The position numbers and the translations under genes were made by a program. From positions 1 through 64,000 of the forward strand of contig NZ_SJPV01000008.1 of the NCBI RefSeq assembly GCF_007860135.1: a stretch of DNA of 64,000 bases, read 5' to 3'. Positions 33,943-42,612 of this stretch are shown piece by piece; the first letter of the stretch is position 1, and each line of letters begins with the position of its first letter. This stretch comes from Novipirellula artificiosorum. Lineage in GTDB: Bacteria; Planctomycetota; Planctomycetia; Pirellulales; Pirellulaceae. The notes beneath the pieces are model-generated. The model did not search any database and had not been told where the DNA came from. It saw only the letters and a program-made list of their open reading frames with translations.

Positions 33943-34953
33943 ATGACAGAGACGCTGATTCAACTGCCGAGTGAATCGACCCTTGATCGAGCCGTGACGC
34001 TGCTTGGTGAAGGCCGACTCGTGGTCCTTCCCACCGAGACCGTTTATGGCTTGGCCGCCAATGCGTGGAATCGCGAGGCGGTGATGCGGATTTTCGCCGC
34101 AAAACAGCGGCCTGCGAATAATCCCTTGATCGTGCACGTTGCCTCCGTAGACCGGATTGGCGAAGCGGCAGCGTTGCCGGTTGACGGTTCGACGCGGCAA
34201 CAATTTGATGCACTGAGCGATTTGTGGCCGGGGCCGTTGACGCTCGTTTTGCCACGCAGCGAAAAGGTTCCTCCTTGCGTGACCGCTGGCCGCGACACGG
34301 TGGCGGTCAGGGTCCCCTCGCATCCCGTCGCCACGCGACTGCTTGAGCGGTGTCCCTTTCCGATCGCAGCCCCGAGTGCGAACCGTTCCAACTACATCAG
34401 CCCGACGACGGCCGAGCATTGCGCCCGTGGATTAGCAGGCGAGGTCGAGCTGATCATCGACGGGGGCCCGTGTGATTGTGGTGTCGAGTCGACGATCGTC
34501 GCGCTTGATCGATCGGGAGCTCGCTTGTTGAGACCGGGCGCCGTCTCGGCCGAAGAGGTTGCCCGTCGACTCGATGTTCCGATCGAAAGATTGATTCGAC
34601 AAACGCAGTTCGAACCTGGTGAAATCGAATCGCCGGGCATGCTGCGCGAGCACTACAGTCCGTCGACGCCACTTTTTCTGTTGGCCGGCAACCAAGCCGT
34701 TGATGTCTTGCCGCGAACAGGACGGATCGCCTTCTCACCTCTCGATACCGCAGAGGCGACTCAATACGATCGACTTGAAACGCTGAGTGATTCGGGTGAC
34801 CTCAACGAAGTGGCTCGGCGGCTGTTCGCCGCGCTGAGGCGGTTGGACCTTTTGGGGCTCGACCAGATCCATGTGGATGTGTGTGAGCCGATTGGGATGG
34901 GACGTGCGATCATGGACCGGCTTTGTCGCGCGGCCGCGAAGCATCAGCCGTAA
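33943..34953 (+). CDS. sua5: L-threonylcarbamoyladenylate synthase (Sua5/YwlC type)
   Basis: This enzyme makes threonylcarbamoyl-AMP for the t6A modification of ANN-decoding tRNAs. The N-terminal YrdC/TsaC domain has LPTETVYGLAANA, FAAKQRPANNPLIVH, PGPLTLVLPRS and APSANRSNYISPTTAEH. The C-terminal Sua5 domain is shown by SPGMLREHYSPSTPLFLLAG and the later LDQIHVDVCEPIGMGRAIMD. At 336 residues it is the long, two-domain type. Confidence 0.93.
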   Translation: MTETLIQLPSESTLDRAVTLLGEGRLVVLPTETVYGLAANAWNREAVMRIFAAKQRPANNPLIVHVASVDRIGEAAALPVDGSTRQQFDALSDLWPGPLTLVLPRSEKVPPCVTAGRDTVAVRVPSHPVATRLLERCPFPIAAPSANRSNYISPTTAEHCARGLAGEVELIIDGGPCDCGVESTIVALDRSGARLLRPGAVSAEEVARRLDVPIERLIRQTQFEPGEIESPGMLREHYSPSTPLFLLAGNQAVDVLPRTGRIAFSPLDTAEATQYDRLETLSDSGDLNEVARRLFAALRRLDLLGLDQIHVDVCEPIGMGRAIMDRLCRAAAKHQP

Positions 34954-35168
34954 TGCTGGGCTGGCAGTTCCCCGCTTTAACAACGGGGGGATTTATGCCG
35001 GTTGTTCTGGATCTGCGTTAACTGCGGGCTGTCGTGACCAGGAACTCCGTTCGCTTTCTCGAGCCTCTGCGGAACTTGGCCGCGTCGATCGCCGATAACA
35101 AACGTGGGAGTGTCTTCTTGCGCTCAATCTGTTTTTGACCGCGTTCTCGATCACTCAAAAGTAAACTG

Positions 35169-36794
35169 ATGAATCGCCCGAACACTTCAAATGGCTCAAG
35201 CATGTCGAGCAGCGTGGACACCAAACAGGATGGGAACCAAAATCCGGTCGAAGATCAGCTTGATGCGTTGATCTCTCGAATCCATTCGCTCAGCGGTGAG
35301 CGTCCCGCCGAACCCCGTCGCGAGAAGCAGCCGCCACGAGCTGCGCGACCCACCACCGAACCAGCCGCTTCGGCGCCGCTTCAACAAGCGCCCCCTCCAA
35401 CGCCACCGGTCTCCGCTCCCGTTGCCACCAAGTCTTCTGGGCAACCGATTGCCGCGGCGCCGCCAACAAATAGGGGGCAAGGCAATGCGGGAGCCGCTGC
35501 TGCCGCCGCGGGCTTTACGCCAAGTCGCGACGAATGTTGGCGTCCGGCCGAGCCCCGTGATTTGCAGTCGTGCCGTATCAATGAGTCGTTGCTTGAAGCG
35601 ATCGTCTATCGCTACCTGCGAAATGTTGGCGAGTGCGAAGGTCGCAAAGTTGCTGATCAGGTCAAGCTGCCGTTCCGGTTGGTCGAGCCTCTGCTGAATC
35701 GACTCAAAATGGAGCAACGCGTCGCTTACAAAAGCTCGACGGCAACGAACGATTACGTCTATGTGTTGACCGAAACCGGCCGCGAAGTCGCCCGCAACCT
35801 CTCCTCCGATTGCACCTACTTTGGAGCGTGCCCGACCAGCTTGAATGAGTATGTGGAAAGCGTCCGCAAGCAAAGTATCGAGGGCCAGTATCCAAAGAAG
35901 CCCGACCTGGAACGTGCCTTTCACGACCTTCTAATCAATCCGGCGATGTTAATTCGTCTCGGCCCTGCCGTTGCAAGTGGCCGTGGGATGTTCTTGTTTG
36001 GTTTTCCAGGCAACGGCAAAACATCGATCGCGGAGCGCGTCACCGGTGCATTTGGAAAATACATTTGGATTCCCCGTGCCATCGAACTTGACGGAGCGGT
36101 GCTGCGGGTCTTTGACCCCATGAACCACGAACTGGCGATGCCGGAGGCGGGGAAGGGACTGCTTGACCGCGGAAGCTTCGATAAACGTTGGGTTCGAATC
36201 AAGCGACCGACGATTGTCGCCGGGGGTGAGTTGACCTTGGAGATGCTTGAGGTGCAGTCCAATGCGGAGAGCAACATCAGCGAATCGCCGCTGCAGTTGA
36301 AAAGCAACTGTGGTACGCTCGTGATTGATGACTTTGGCCGTCAAAAGATGAGCATTGACCAACTGCTCAACCGTTGGATTATCCCACTTGAAAAGCGATA
36401 CGATTTTCTGAATATGGCCAATGGTAAGAAAATCCAAGTGCCGTTTGACCAACTGGTCATCTTTAGCACCAACTTGGAACCCAAGGATCTCGTAGACGAT
36501 GCCTTCCTCAGACGGATTCCTTATAAGATCGAGGTTCCTGATCCGCCCGAAGCTGACTTTCGCACGTTATTTGAGATCATGTGCAAGGTGACCAAGATCC
36601 CCTACAACGCGGAAGCGATTGAGTATCTCATTCAAACGCACTACTTGCCAATCAATCGACCGTTTCGCAATTGTCAACCGAGAGACTTGTTACTTCAGGT
36701 TCGCAACTTTTGTTTGTACAACGACTTTGAAGTGGAGTTGAAAAACGAGTACTTTGACTTCGCTTGTGAGAATTACTTCTCGGTCATGGATTGA
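35169..36794 (+). CDS. Large AAA-family ATPase with N-terminal winged-helix region
   Basis: The 541-residue protein has a Ser/Pro/Ala-rich disordered N-terminus (to about 120) and a winged-helix-like stretch (about 130-215: LLEAIVYRYLRNVGECEGRK to YVYVLTETGREVARN). The ATPase core follows, with Walker A FGFPGNGKTS (277-286), Walker B TLVIDDFG (about 382-389), the sensor LVIFSTNLEPKDLVDDAFLR and the arginine-finger-like FLRRIPYKIEV. The lid helix TKIPYNAEAIEYLIQTHYL and FRNCQPRDLLLQVRNFC follow. I know this family from planctomycetes and related bacteria without a firm function. It converges with the regA gene. Confidence 0.8.
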   Translation: MNRPNTSNGSSMSSSVDTKQDGNQNPVEDQLDALISRIHSLSGERPAEPRREKQPPRAARPTTEPAASAPLQQAPPPTPPVSAPVATKSSGQPIAAAPPTNRGQGNAGAAAAAAGFTPSRDECWRPAEPRDLQSCRINESLLEAIVYRYLRNVGECEGRKVADQVKLPFRLVEPLLNRLKMEQRVAYKSSTATNDYVYVLTETGREVARNLSSDCTYFGACPTSLNEYVESVRKQSIEGQYPKKPDLERAFHDLLINPAMLIRLGPAVASGRGMFLFGFPGNGKTSIAERVTGAFGKYIWIPRAIELDGAVLRVFDPMNHELAMPEAGKGLLDRGSFDKRWVRIKRPTIVAGGELTLEMLEVQSNAESNISESPLQLKSNCGTLVIDDFGRQKMSIDQLLNRWIIPLEKRYDFLNMANGKKIQVPFDQLVIFSTNLEPKDLVDDAFLRRIPYKIEVPDPPEADFRTLFEIMCKVTKIPYNAEAIEYLIQTHYLPINRPFRNCQPRDLLLQVRNFCLYNDFEVELKNEYFDFACENYFSVMD

Positions 36795-36802
36795 TCGGGC
36801 GA

Positions 36803-37450
36803 TCAATCGTCACCGAAATCGCCGTCCTCGTCGAACTCCTCAAGCTCATCGGCGGGAGTGGTTGGATCTTCCGGAGCGCGTTTCCGCAGCTTCCGCTGCA
36901 GCGAACGGCGATGGATTCCGAGACGACGAGCCGCTTCGCTGATGTTGCCGCCACATTCCGATAACACGCGGTGGATGTGTTCCCATTCGTTCCGCGCAAG
37001 TGACGGTGCGGGGAAGATGTTGATCCCCTCGGGAACGCTCGGTTCATCGCCTCGCACAAACGCCGATAAAATATCATCCGCGTCGGCAGGCTTGCTGAGA
37101 AAATTGACCGCACCGGCACGGACGGCATCAATGGAAGTCGGAATGCTGCCGAAACCTGACAACAGAATGATTCGGGTTTTGGGTTCCATTTGCAGCAATT
37201 TTCGAAGCAGCTCCAGCCCGCTCTTGCCTGGCATGCGAAGATCCAACACGGCCAAGGCAGTCGGCCGCTGTGAAAAAACCTCAACCGCTTCGTCGTAATC
37301 ACCCGCGGTCTCGACCCGAAAACCTCGCTGCTGCATCGCTAGCGACAATCGCTCACGCAACACCAGCGTATCGTCGACCAAGAGGATGCTGTCGGCGCCA
37401 ACGGTCGCGGCGTTGTAAACAGGAGGCATGTCGCCGTTCGATTCACTCAT
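36803..37450 (-). CDS. regA: RegA/PrrA-type response regulator
   Basis: The 215-residue regulator has a receiver domain (SILLVDD, phosphoacceptor Asp70 in AVLDLRMPGKSG, Lys120 in FLSKP) and a Fis-type C-terminal helix-turn-helix (HRVLSECGGNISEAARRLGI, HRRSLQRKLRKRAP, about 160-193). This is the RegA/ActR/PrrA architecture, a redox-responsive regulator. The ATG at 37450 is chosen; the frame is open 38 codons further without coding character. The partner kinase is 312 nt upstream on the same strand. An acidic tail (DELEEFDEDGDFGDD) is unusual for RegA. Confidence 0.9.
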   Translation of the reverse strand: MSESNGDMPPVYNAATVGADSILLVDDTLVLRERLSLAMQQRGFRVETAGDYDEAVEVFSQRPTALAVLDLRMPGKSGLELLRKLLQMEPKTRIILLSGFGSIPTSIDAVRAGAVNFLSKPADADDILSAFVRGDEPSVPEGINIFPAPSLARNEWEHIHRVLSECGGNISEAARRLGIHRRSLQRKLRKRAPEDPTTPADELEEFDEDGDFGDD

Positions 37451-37762
37451 CTGCACAAATGTTTCCGAGAGGAGGATCGTCATCCGATCCTGCTGGTTAA
37501 TAGCCGGGGAACCCCGCCAAGATTTGCCGGGCCAAATTGCGGCATGGACCACTGAGTAGGACAATTTACCGCATGAAGCCGTTTCAGACAGCCCTACGCC
37601 TGCGTCAAAATTTCCCTATGGAGACTCGTTTCAACGCTTCTGAACCCCCCATGTTAGCATAGCCCTCGTAAATTATGAGTCAGACGAGGTGATTTTTGCT
37701 GAATTGACGCGGCAGTTCCCCCTACCAAGCCGGCATGAAAGAAGCCGGGTTGGGGCCTCGAA
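37451..37762. other. Spacer between regB and regA genes
   Basis: 312 bases, long enough for a separate regA promoter. TTTACG and TATGCTAAC near 37660-37680 on the minus strand are weak candidates only. No open frame of interest. Confidence 0.35.
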
Positions 37763-39163
37763 TCAGCGACCCCGAGGAGCGTCGTCGTCGGATTGGACCA
37801 GCGGTAAGCGGACCGTCGCCGTGGTGCCGTTGTCCGGAGCGGAATCAAAATGGAGCTCGCCACCGAGCTGGGAAATGACATTTCGTGTCAGAAACAACCC
37901 CAGCCCAATCCCGCGGCCGGGTTCCTTGGTCGTGAAAAAGGGATCGCCCGCCCGCTTGAGCACCTCTCCGGACATCCCCTTTCCCGTGTCCTGAACGGTC
38001 AACTCCAATTGATCGCCCAGGCGTCGTGCGTCCAACCGAACGCGACCGTCGCTGCCACTGGCGTCGAGTCCGTTGTGGATCAGGTTTCGGATCGCTTGCG
38101 CAACCGCCTCTCGAGGAACCCACAGCGGTTGCTCTTCAATCGGGGCCATCCGTTCGTCGTCGATATCAACGCGATGTGGATCTCGAATGCCCTCGAGTGT
38201 CGCATCGATCAGATCTCCAACGGTCGTTTGGTCCCATCGCGGGGCCATCGAATCGCCCGCTGCCGACCTCATTCGAGCAAGGATTTGTCGGCACATTTCT
38301 AATTGACCGTCAATCAATAGCAAATCGGTATCGACCGTTTTGGGTTTCTCGACGCCCTCGAGATGCCGAGACAATTCACGAACGATCACATCGATCGTCG
38401 ACAGCGGCGTTGCCAACTCATGAGCCGCTCCAGCGGCCAGCGTTGTGAGTCCTTCCAAACGGTAGTTTGCGGCTCGGGCTGCCTGAGCTCGTCTCAGGTC
38501 TTCTTCGCGTCGCTGCAATTCTCCTGCGGTCCGGGTCACGTAATAGGTCACCACACCCGCGCAGGTCGCAAACGCAAACAGCAACGCGCTGATGCGTAAA
38601 TCAAAACCGTTTTCCACTCGCTCGATGGTGATGCCGTCGACCGGCACTGAAAAACGCAGCAGGAACGTGTAGCCAGCGATCGCGAGTACCGGCATCAACC
38701 AGCTGGCACTCGGGCGAATCATCACACCGCCCACGGCAAGGTTGACGAAGTAAAAAAACGTAAACGGGTTGTCCGCCCCTCCGCTGAAATACAACATCAA
38801 TGTCAGACTGATCAAATCAAGCAGCATCAACCCCAGTGCGACCGACTGTAACAGAGCCGGCTCGCCGTCCAATTCGGTGGAGGGTTCCGCAGCCTCGTCC
38901 GCCGGATTTCCATGTAAATCGGATCTGCGGTAATCCTGATGACGTAACCAGAGGAGGTAACCGAAATTGGTGATTGCGGTAAACCCCACCAGCAACAACA
39001 ACGGTAACAGAGAGAATTGAATGTCGGTTAGAAAACTGGCGATCACAATCGTCAGCAACTGCCCCATCACCGCCATCCATCGCAGATGGAGAAGCCAGGT
39101 GGAGGAACCGAGTCGTGCTGGAGCGAACATCGGGATTGGAAGCGATTCACCAGACGTAGGCAC
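37763..39163 (-). CDS. regB: RegB/PrrB-type redox sensor histidine kinase
   Basis: The 466-residue membrane kinase has about six transmembrane helices (to residue 212) and then the dimerisation and ATPase domains. The heptapeptide GGADNPF (128-134) is the RegB-family quinone-binding motif. His248 in GAAHELATPLSTID is the phosphorylated residue. A cysteine at 291 (QLEMCRQILARMR) aligns with the redox-box Cys of RegB. The ATPase boxes are AIRNLIHNGLDAS, VQDTGKGMSG and GRGIGLGLFLTRNVISQLGG. It starts at GTG 39163, 2 nt after the UVR-motif gene. Confidence 0.9.
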   Translation of the reverse strand: MPTSGESLPIPMFAPARLGSSTWLLHLRWMAVMGQLLTIVIASFLTDIQFSLLPLLLLVGFTAITNFGYLLWLRHQDYRRSDLHGNPADEAAEPSTELDGEPALLQSVALGLMLLDLISLTLMLYFSGGADNPFTFFYFVNLAVGGVMIRPSASWLMPVLAIAGYTFLLRFSVPVDGITIERVENGFDLRISALLFAFATCAGVVTYYVTRTAGELQRREEDLRRAQAARAANYRLEGLTTLAAGAAHELATPLSTIDVIVRELSRHLEGVEKPKTVDTDLLLIDGQLEMCRQILARMRSAAGDSMAPRWDQTTVGDLIDATLEGIRDPHRVDIDDERMAPIEEQPLWVPREAVAQAIRNLIHNGLDASGSDGRVRLDARRLGDQLELTVQDTGKGMSGEVLKRAGDPFFTTKEPGRGIGLGLFLTRNVISQLGGELHFDSAPDNGTTATVRLPLVQSDDDAPRGR

Positions 39164-39165
39164 TC

Positions 39166-39903
39166 TCAGTTACTACCTTCCCGTCGTGTTAACTCGTCAC
39201 GAAGCTTCGCTGCCAATTCGTATTGCTCTTTTTCGACGGCGGCGTTGAGTTGTTCGTTGAGCGTCTGTCCCACCGCATACTCACTGCGGAGCGATTCACG
39301 CATTTCGACCAACCGAATGACCAATTCGTCGTCCTCGAAATGGTCTTCCGCTTCGTGCTCCGCAAAGAATAGACGAATCGTTTCGAGCCCTGCGTTAATC
39401 GCTTGAATCGCTTCTTCGGCCGTGTTGTCTTCCAATTCGCCAAGTGCTTGCGCTTGGGTGCGATGGAACAGGACGAAGGGACGGTACTGTTCGTGTGACC
39501 CCGTCCATTCTTCATCAGGGCTCATTTGGCTACTTAGATCCATCAGTCGGAGTGTATGGTCTGCATCCATCACGGCGCGGTGATAATACTGCAGCCGCAA
39601 CCAGCAAATCCGACGATGATAAAACTGCATGAACTCGCGGTCCACTTCGTTACATTGCTCATCGGTCAAAACGGCATTGGGGTTTTCCAACAGGACGATT
39701 TGCAGGTGATCCAGAAACGTTTCACACTCCTTGAAAACCGATCCGTCCGGCCGACCCGTTGTTTCCAGTTGCAGAATCCCCATGTCGACGCGCATTTGAA
39801 TCACGTCGCGCCCATCTTTGCCTTTGACGAGCCGGACGTTTAGATTCGAAGGGTCAAATTCCCATCGAGACAGATGATCGTCAAGGTGCATCGATCGCTT
39901 CAT
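39166..39903 (-). CDS. UVR-motif protein, first gene of the regB transcript
   Basis: The 245-residue soluble protein has no catalytic motif; its C-terminus (LNEQLNAAVEKEQYELAAKL, RDELTRREGS) is a UvrB/UvrC motif, a helical hairpin used for protein-protein contacts. The N-terminal half is mixed and conserved in planctomycetes as far as I remember. ATG at 39903 is preferred over the TTG at 39915. Two nucleotides separate its stop from the regB start, so they are cotranscribed, and it may modulate the redox system. Confidence 0.8.
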   Translation of the reverse strand: MKRSMHLDDHLSRWEFDPSNLNVRLVKGKDGRDVIQMRVDMGILQLETTGRPDGSVFKECETFLDHLQIVLLENPNAVLTDEQCNEVDREFMQFYHRRICWLRLQYYHRAVMDADHTLRLMDLSSQMSPDEEWTGSHEQYRPFVLFHRTQAQALGELEDNTAEEAIQAINAGLETIRLFFAEHEAEDHFEDDELVIRLVEMRESLRSEYAVGQTLNEQLNAAVEKEQYELAAKLRDELTRREGSN

Positions 39904-40089
39904 CGATCCGTTCAACTAGAGAAGACTGCAAGGTTCACACGCACGTGTGGTCGATCGGGGGGCCCGCTCAGGAGCATGCCCGAATCACCAGAGTATAACA
40001 GGCTGAGTTTGAAGTTGAACCATTCGAAGAATCGAATGGACCCAGCAGCGAGTAAATTTTCATTGCCGCCTGTCCAGCGTCCCCAAGCG

Positions 40090-40518
40090 TCACTCGTTTG
40101 GGCCGGGGCCACGGCGATTTTGCTTCTTCTGAGAGTTTTGTCGTTTATGGTCCAAACGCCTCAATTGGCTGCCGCGGGTCGGTTTTGTCGCCTTGCGAGG
40201 CTTCGGCGGTGATTGGCACTCCAACAACATGTCAGCGAGTTTTTTTCGCACATCGGCGACGTTTCGGCCGCGGTCGCGGTACTTTTCGCTGTGCAGAATC
40301 AATTCGCCGTCGCGATTGATGCGATTTTGATAGCGAGCCACAAATCGGCGACGCCATCCTCCGTCAAAATCGCCACAGCATGCGGGGGACCAGCGCAAGG
40401 TGACCTTGGAGTTCACTTTGTTGACGTTCTGCCCACCGGGCCCGCTACTTCGCGCGCTGGTCAAGGTGATTTCCGCAGCCGGAATCGTCAGTCGTGAATT
40501 GATGAAAAGGTCGCTCAT
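40090..40518 (-). CDS. arfB: Peptidyl-tRNA hydrolase ArfB-like (YaeJ)
   Basis: ArfB releases nascent chains from ribosomes stalled at mRNA ends. The 142-residue product has the GGQ motif at 28-30 within TSARSSGPGGQNVNKVNSKV and the class I release-factor-like core. The C-terminus is a long basic tail (KPRKATKPTRGSQLRRLDHK, RQNSQKKQNRRG) that in ArfB inserts into the empty mRNA channel. Length is typical. It is a short solo gene on the minus strand. Confidence 0.92.
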   Translation of the reverse strand: MSDLFINSRLTIPAAEITLTSARSSGPGGQNVNKVNSKVTLRWSPACCGDFDGGWRRRFVARYQNRINRDGELILHSEKYRDRGRNVADVRKKLADMLLECQSPPKPRKATKPTRGSQLRRLDHKRQNSQKKQNRRGPGPNE

Positions 40519-40734
40519 GGTTTTGCTCGTAGAACGAGAGCCGGTGTGTCTCGTCCAGGTTCGGGGTGAAAACGTAAGGGCGAGGAAAGACGGTACTCAG
40601 AAAAAGGGAGTTTTTTTCCGTTCCGCGTGACCAGACTTGTCACGCCCCCGTGCGATGGTAGTTCTGTCGCCCGGCGGTTCGGTGCGACGCAAACGAACCC
40701 AAGACTCTTGCTTCAATCACGGAAGAAACCTCTC

Positions 40735-41121
40735 ATGCCAAAGTTTTACGTTCAATGTGGACCAGTGGAAACCATTGTTGACGCCGATTCGCCTTGCTCG
40801 GCGGCGATGAATGCGCTGGACGGCGTGCTTCAGTCACATCTGTGGATTTATGACGACAACGGATTGACCCCGCAGGATTGCCGGATGCACTTGATGCTGG
40901 AAGCCTTGCTGCACTTCGCCCCCTCGGTACGTGTCAGCGAGCAAGGCTTCCACCGCGATGACGCGATTCAAATCGGTACGCCCGAAACCATCGATCGTTG
41001 GCATCGATTGATGGTCGGCATGAGACGGCTGTTTGTTGCCGCAGGATTGGCCACTCGCCCGATGGCTTCGACCGCCAGCTCGCAGGACGCCTCCTTTTCG
41101 CCGCCTCGAGTCCCCCGATAA
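40735..41121 (+). CDS. Conserved small protein, unknown function
   Basis: From the ATG at 40735 (MPKFYVQCGPVETIVDADSP) the 128-residue product has an alpha/beta look in the first 90 residues (LHFAPSVRVSEQGFHRDD) and a Ser-rich tail. The open frame extends further upstream, but that part looks non-coding. I recognise no family. Confidence 0.65.
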   Translation: MPKFYVQCGPVETIVDADSPCSAAMNALDGVLQSHLWIYDDNGLTPQDCRMHLMLEALLHFAPSVRVSEQGFHRDDAIQIGTPETIDRWHRLMVGMRRLFVAAGLATRPMASTASSQDASFSPPRVPR

Positions 41122-41286
41122 CTCGAGTTCCCCGATCGGTTGATTGCCGCTGCCGGCTGATTCGGAAGTTCCGACAAAGGCGTTTGCCCTTTACGTCGCC
41201 GTCGTCGATTTGTTAACGGCACGATGGTGAGTGACTGCGACGGTTGAGAGTTTCAACGAAACGCCGTGTGACGAAAGGATGGCGAA

Positions 41287-41745
41287 ATGTCCGCTTTGAC
41301 AGCCCTGTTGGTGTTTTTGGCTTCAGCGATTGTTCCATCGGGCTCTGCTCGTGAGCCTGAAACAACCCAACAACAAGTCGATTTGATCGAACTCAACCAT
41401 TTTGTCGATTCAGATGGTCGAGAGGTTTTCCAGCAGGTCATCTTTTACGATTGGTCGAAAGCAAGTCGCCGTTTTCACGTTCGTGCCTGGCGATTGATCA
41501 AGGCCCCCGACCAATTGCCAATCCGCCAATTTTCCCCCCCGATGTACCACTGCTCCTGGTACGAGGACCGGGTCAAACGCAAAGTCAACGCACCCACGAT
41601 GCGAGAAACATGGTCTCAACAGGATCCTGAGCGGGTCAATCGCAAGTTCTTGCCGGAAGATCAGCGGGTGCCACTGTGGCCACCCGCGGTCGCCGCAAAG
41701 AACGACGGTCCGGGGCATGAGGAATCGGCTTCACGAACCCAATAG
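41287..41745 (+). CDS. Small exported protein, unknown function
   Basis: An N-terminal signal peptide (MSALTALLVFLASAIVPSGS) precedes about 130 residues rich in Trp, Tyr and Arg (VIFYDWSKASRRFHVRAWRL, YHCSWYEDRVKRKVNAPTM, MRETWSQQDPERVNRKF). The pattern is conserved in planctomycetes by my recollection; no function is known. Confidence 0.68.
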   Translation: MSALTALLVFLASAIVPSGSAREPETTQQQVDLIELNHFVDSDGREVFQQVIFYDWSKASRRFHVRAWRLIKAPDQLPIRQFSPPMYHCSWYEDRVKRKVNAPTMRETWSQQDPERVNRKFLPEDQRVPLWPPAVAAKNDGPGHEESASRTQ

Positions 41746-41839
41746 GGCGGCGAGTTGCCGCTCAGAGACAGAGCCGTCTTGACGGTCGTTGCGATCGAGA
41801 AAGCCGTCCCGATGGATTCTCGATCAAGTCCTCTCGGTG

Positions 41840-42487
41840 CTACAGCGACCGAATCCGCAGCTTGCGGTACCAGGCCTCGGTCGGCGGCCCGCTGTGAATC
41901 TGCAGTCCAATCACACCGGTTTGCGGGATGCCGGGATCTGCTTCGGTGTAGTCGACCGTTTGAGTGCCGTTGATAAAGATCTGGATGCGTGGTCCTTCAC
42001 AACGAACACGGATCTCGTTCCAGCCGTCTTGTTTGACAATCTTTTTCTCGAGTTCCGGCGACACCTCTACCAAAAATTTGCGGCGCCGTGATTCGTCGTA
42101 CAGCGCTCCCCAGATCGGCTTGCCGCCCAATTCGCCCATGTCCGCTTGGTAGCCGGCGACTTCGGTATCCCCCGGAATTCGCTTAGTGCGGAACTGCACT
42201 CCCGCATTCTTCACGTCGCCAATCAACTTTGCTTCGAGACGTAATTCAAAGTCGCCAAAGGGACGCGTGGTGCACAGAAATTCGTTGTGGGGGATCTTCT
42301 CATCCAGGCGTCCTGCTACGATCGCCTCGTCCTCGACACGGAACCAATACGCATTGCCTTCCCAGCCGGCCAACGTCTCGCCATCGAACAGCGACATGGA
42401 TTTGAGTGGGAAATCGTCTTCCGCGGTCGTGATCAGTGGGTTTAGGGCGACCACAGAAACGACGAAAAACCAAGCAAATCGCAACAT
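41840..42487 (-). CDS. DUF1080 protein (3-keto-disaccharide hydrolase domain), exported
   Basis: From the ATG at 42487 the 215-residue protein has a signal peptide (MLRFAWFFVVSVVALNPLIT) and one DUF1080 concanavalin-like domain: SLFDGETLAGWEG, HNEFLCTTRPFGDFELRLEA, NAGVQFRTKRIPG, GWNEIRVRCEGPRIQIFING and TGVIGLQIHSGPP. The family includes 3-keto-disaccharide hydrolases and many exported planctomycete proteins. The open frame from 42592 includes non-signal sequence and is not used. Confidence 0.92.
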   Translation of the reverse strand: MLRFAWFFVVSVVALNPLITTAEDDFPLKSMSLFDGETLAGWEGNAYWFRVEDEAIVAGRLDEKIPHNEFLCTTRPFGDFELRLEAKLIGDVKNAGVQFRTKRIPGDTEVAGYQADMGELGGKPIWGALYDESRRRKFLVEVSPELEKKIVKQDGWNEIRVRCEGPRIQIFINGTQTVDYTEADPGIPQTGVIGLQIHSGPPTEAWYRKLRIRSL

Positions 42488-42612
42488 CTTGCTAACTCCG
42501 GAAGTGGGGTGCCGGATCGTCCCGTTGTGAAACGCTCCATGAAGATCATAATCGGAAGCCGGTAACCTCCGCAAACCAGTCCTCCCTTTCACGCAATTCG
42601 ACAGAATCGGCC

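Noticed and set aside
40597..40620. Possible terminator (AGAAAAAGGGAGTTTTTTTCC)
   Set aside because: The A and T runs pair weakly with no GC stem.
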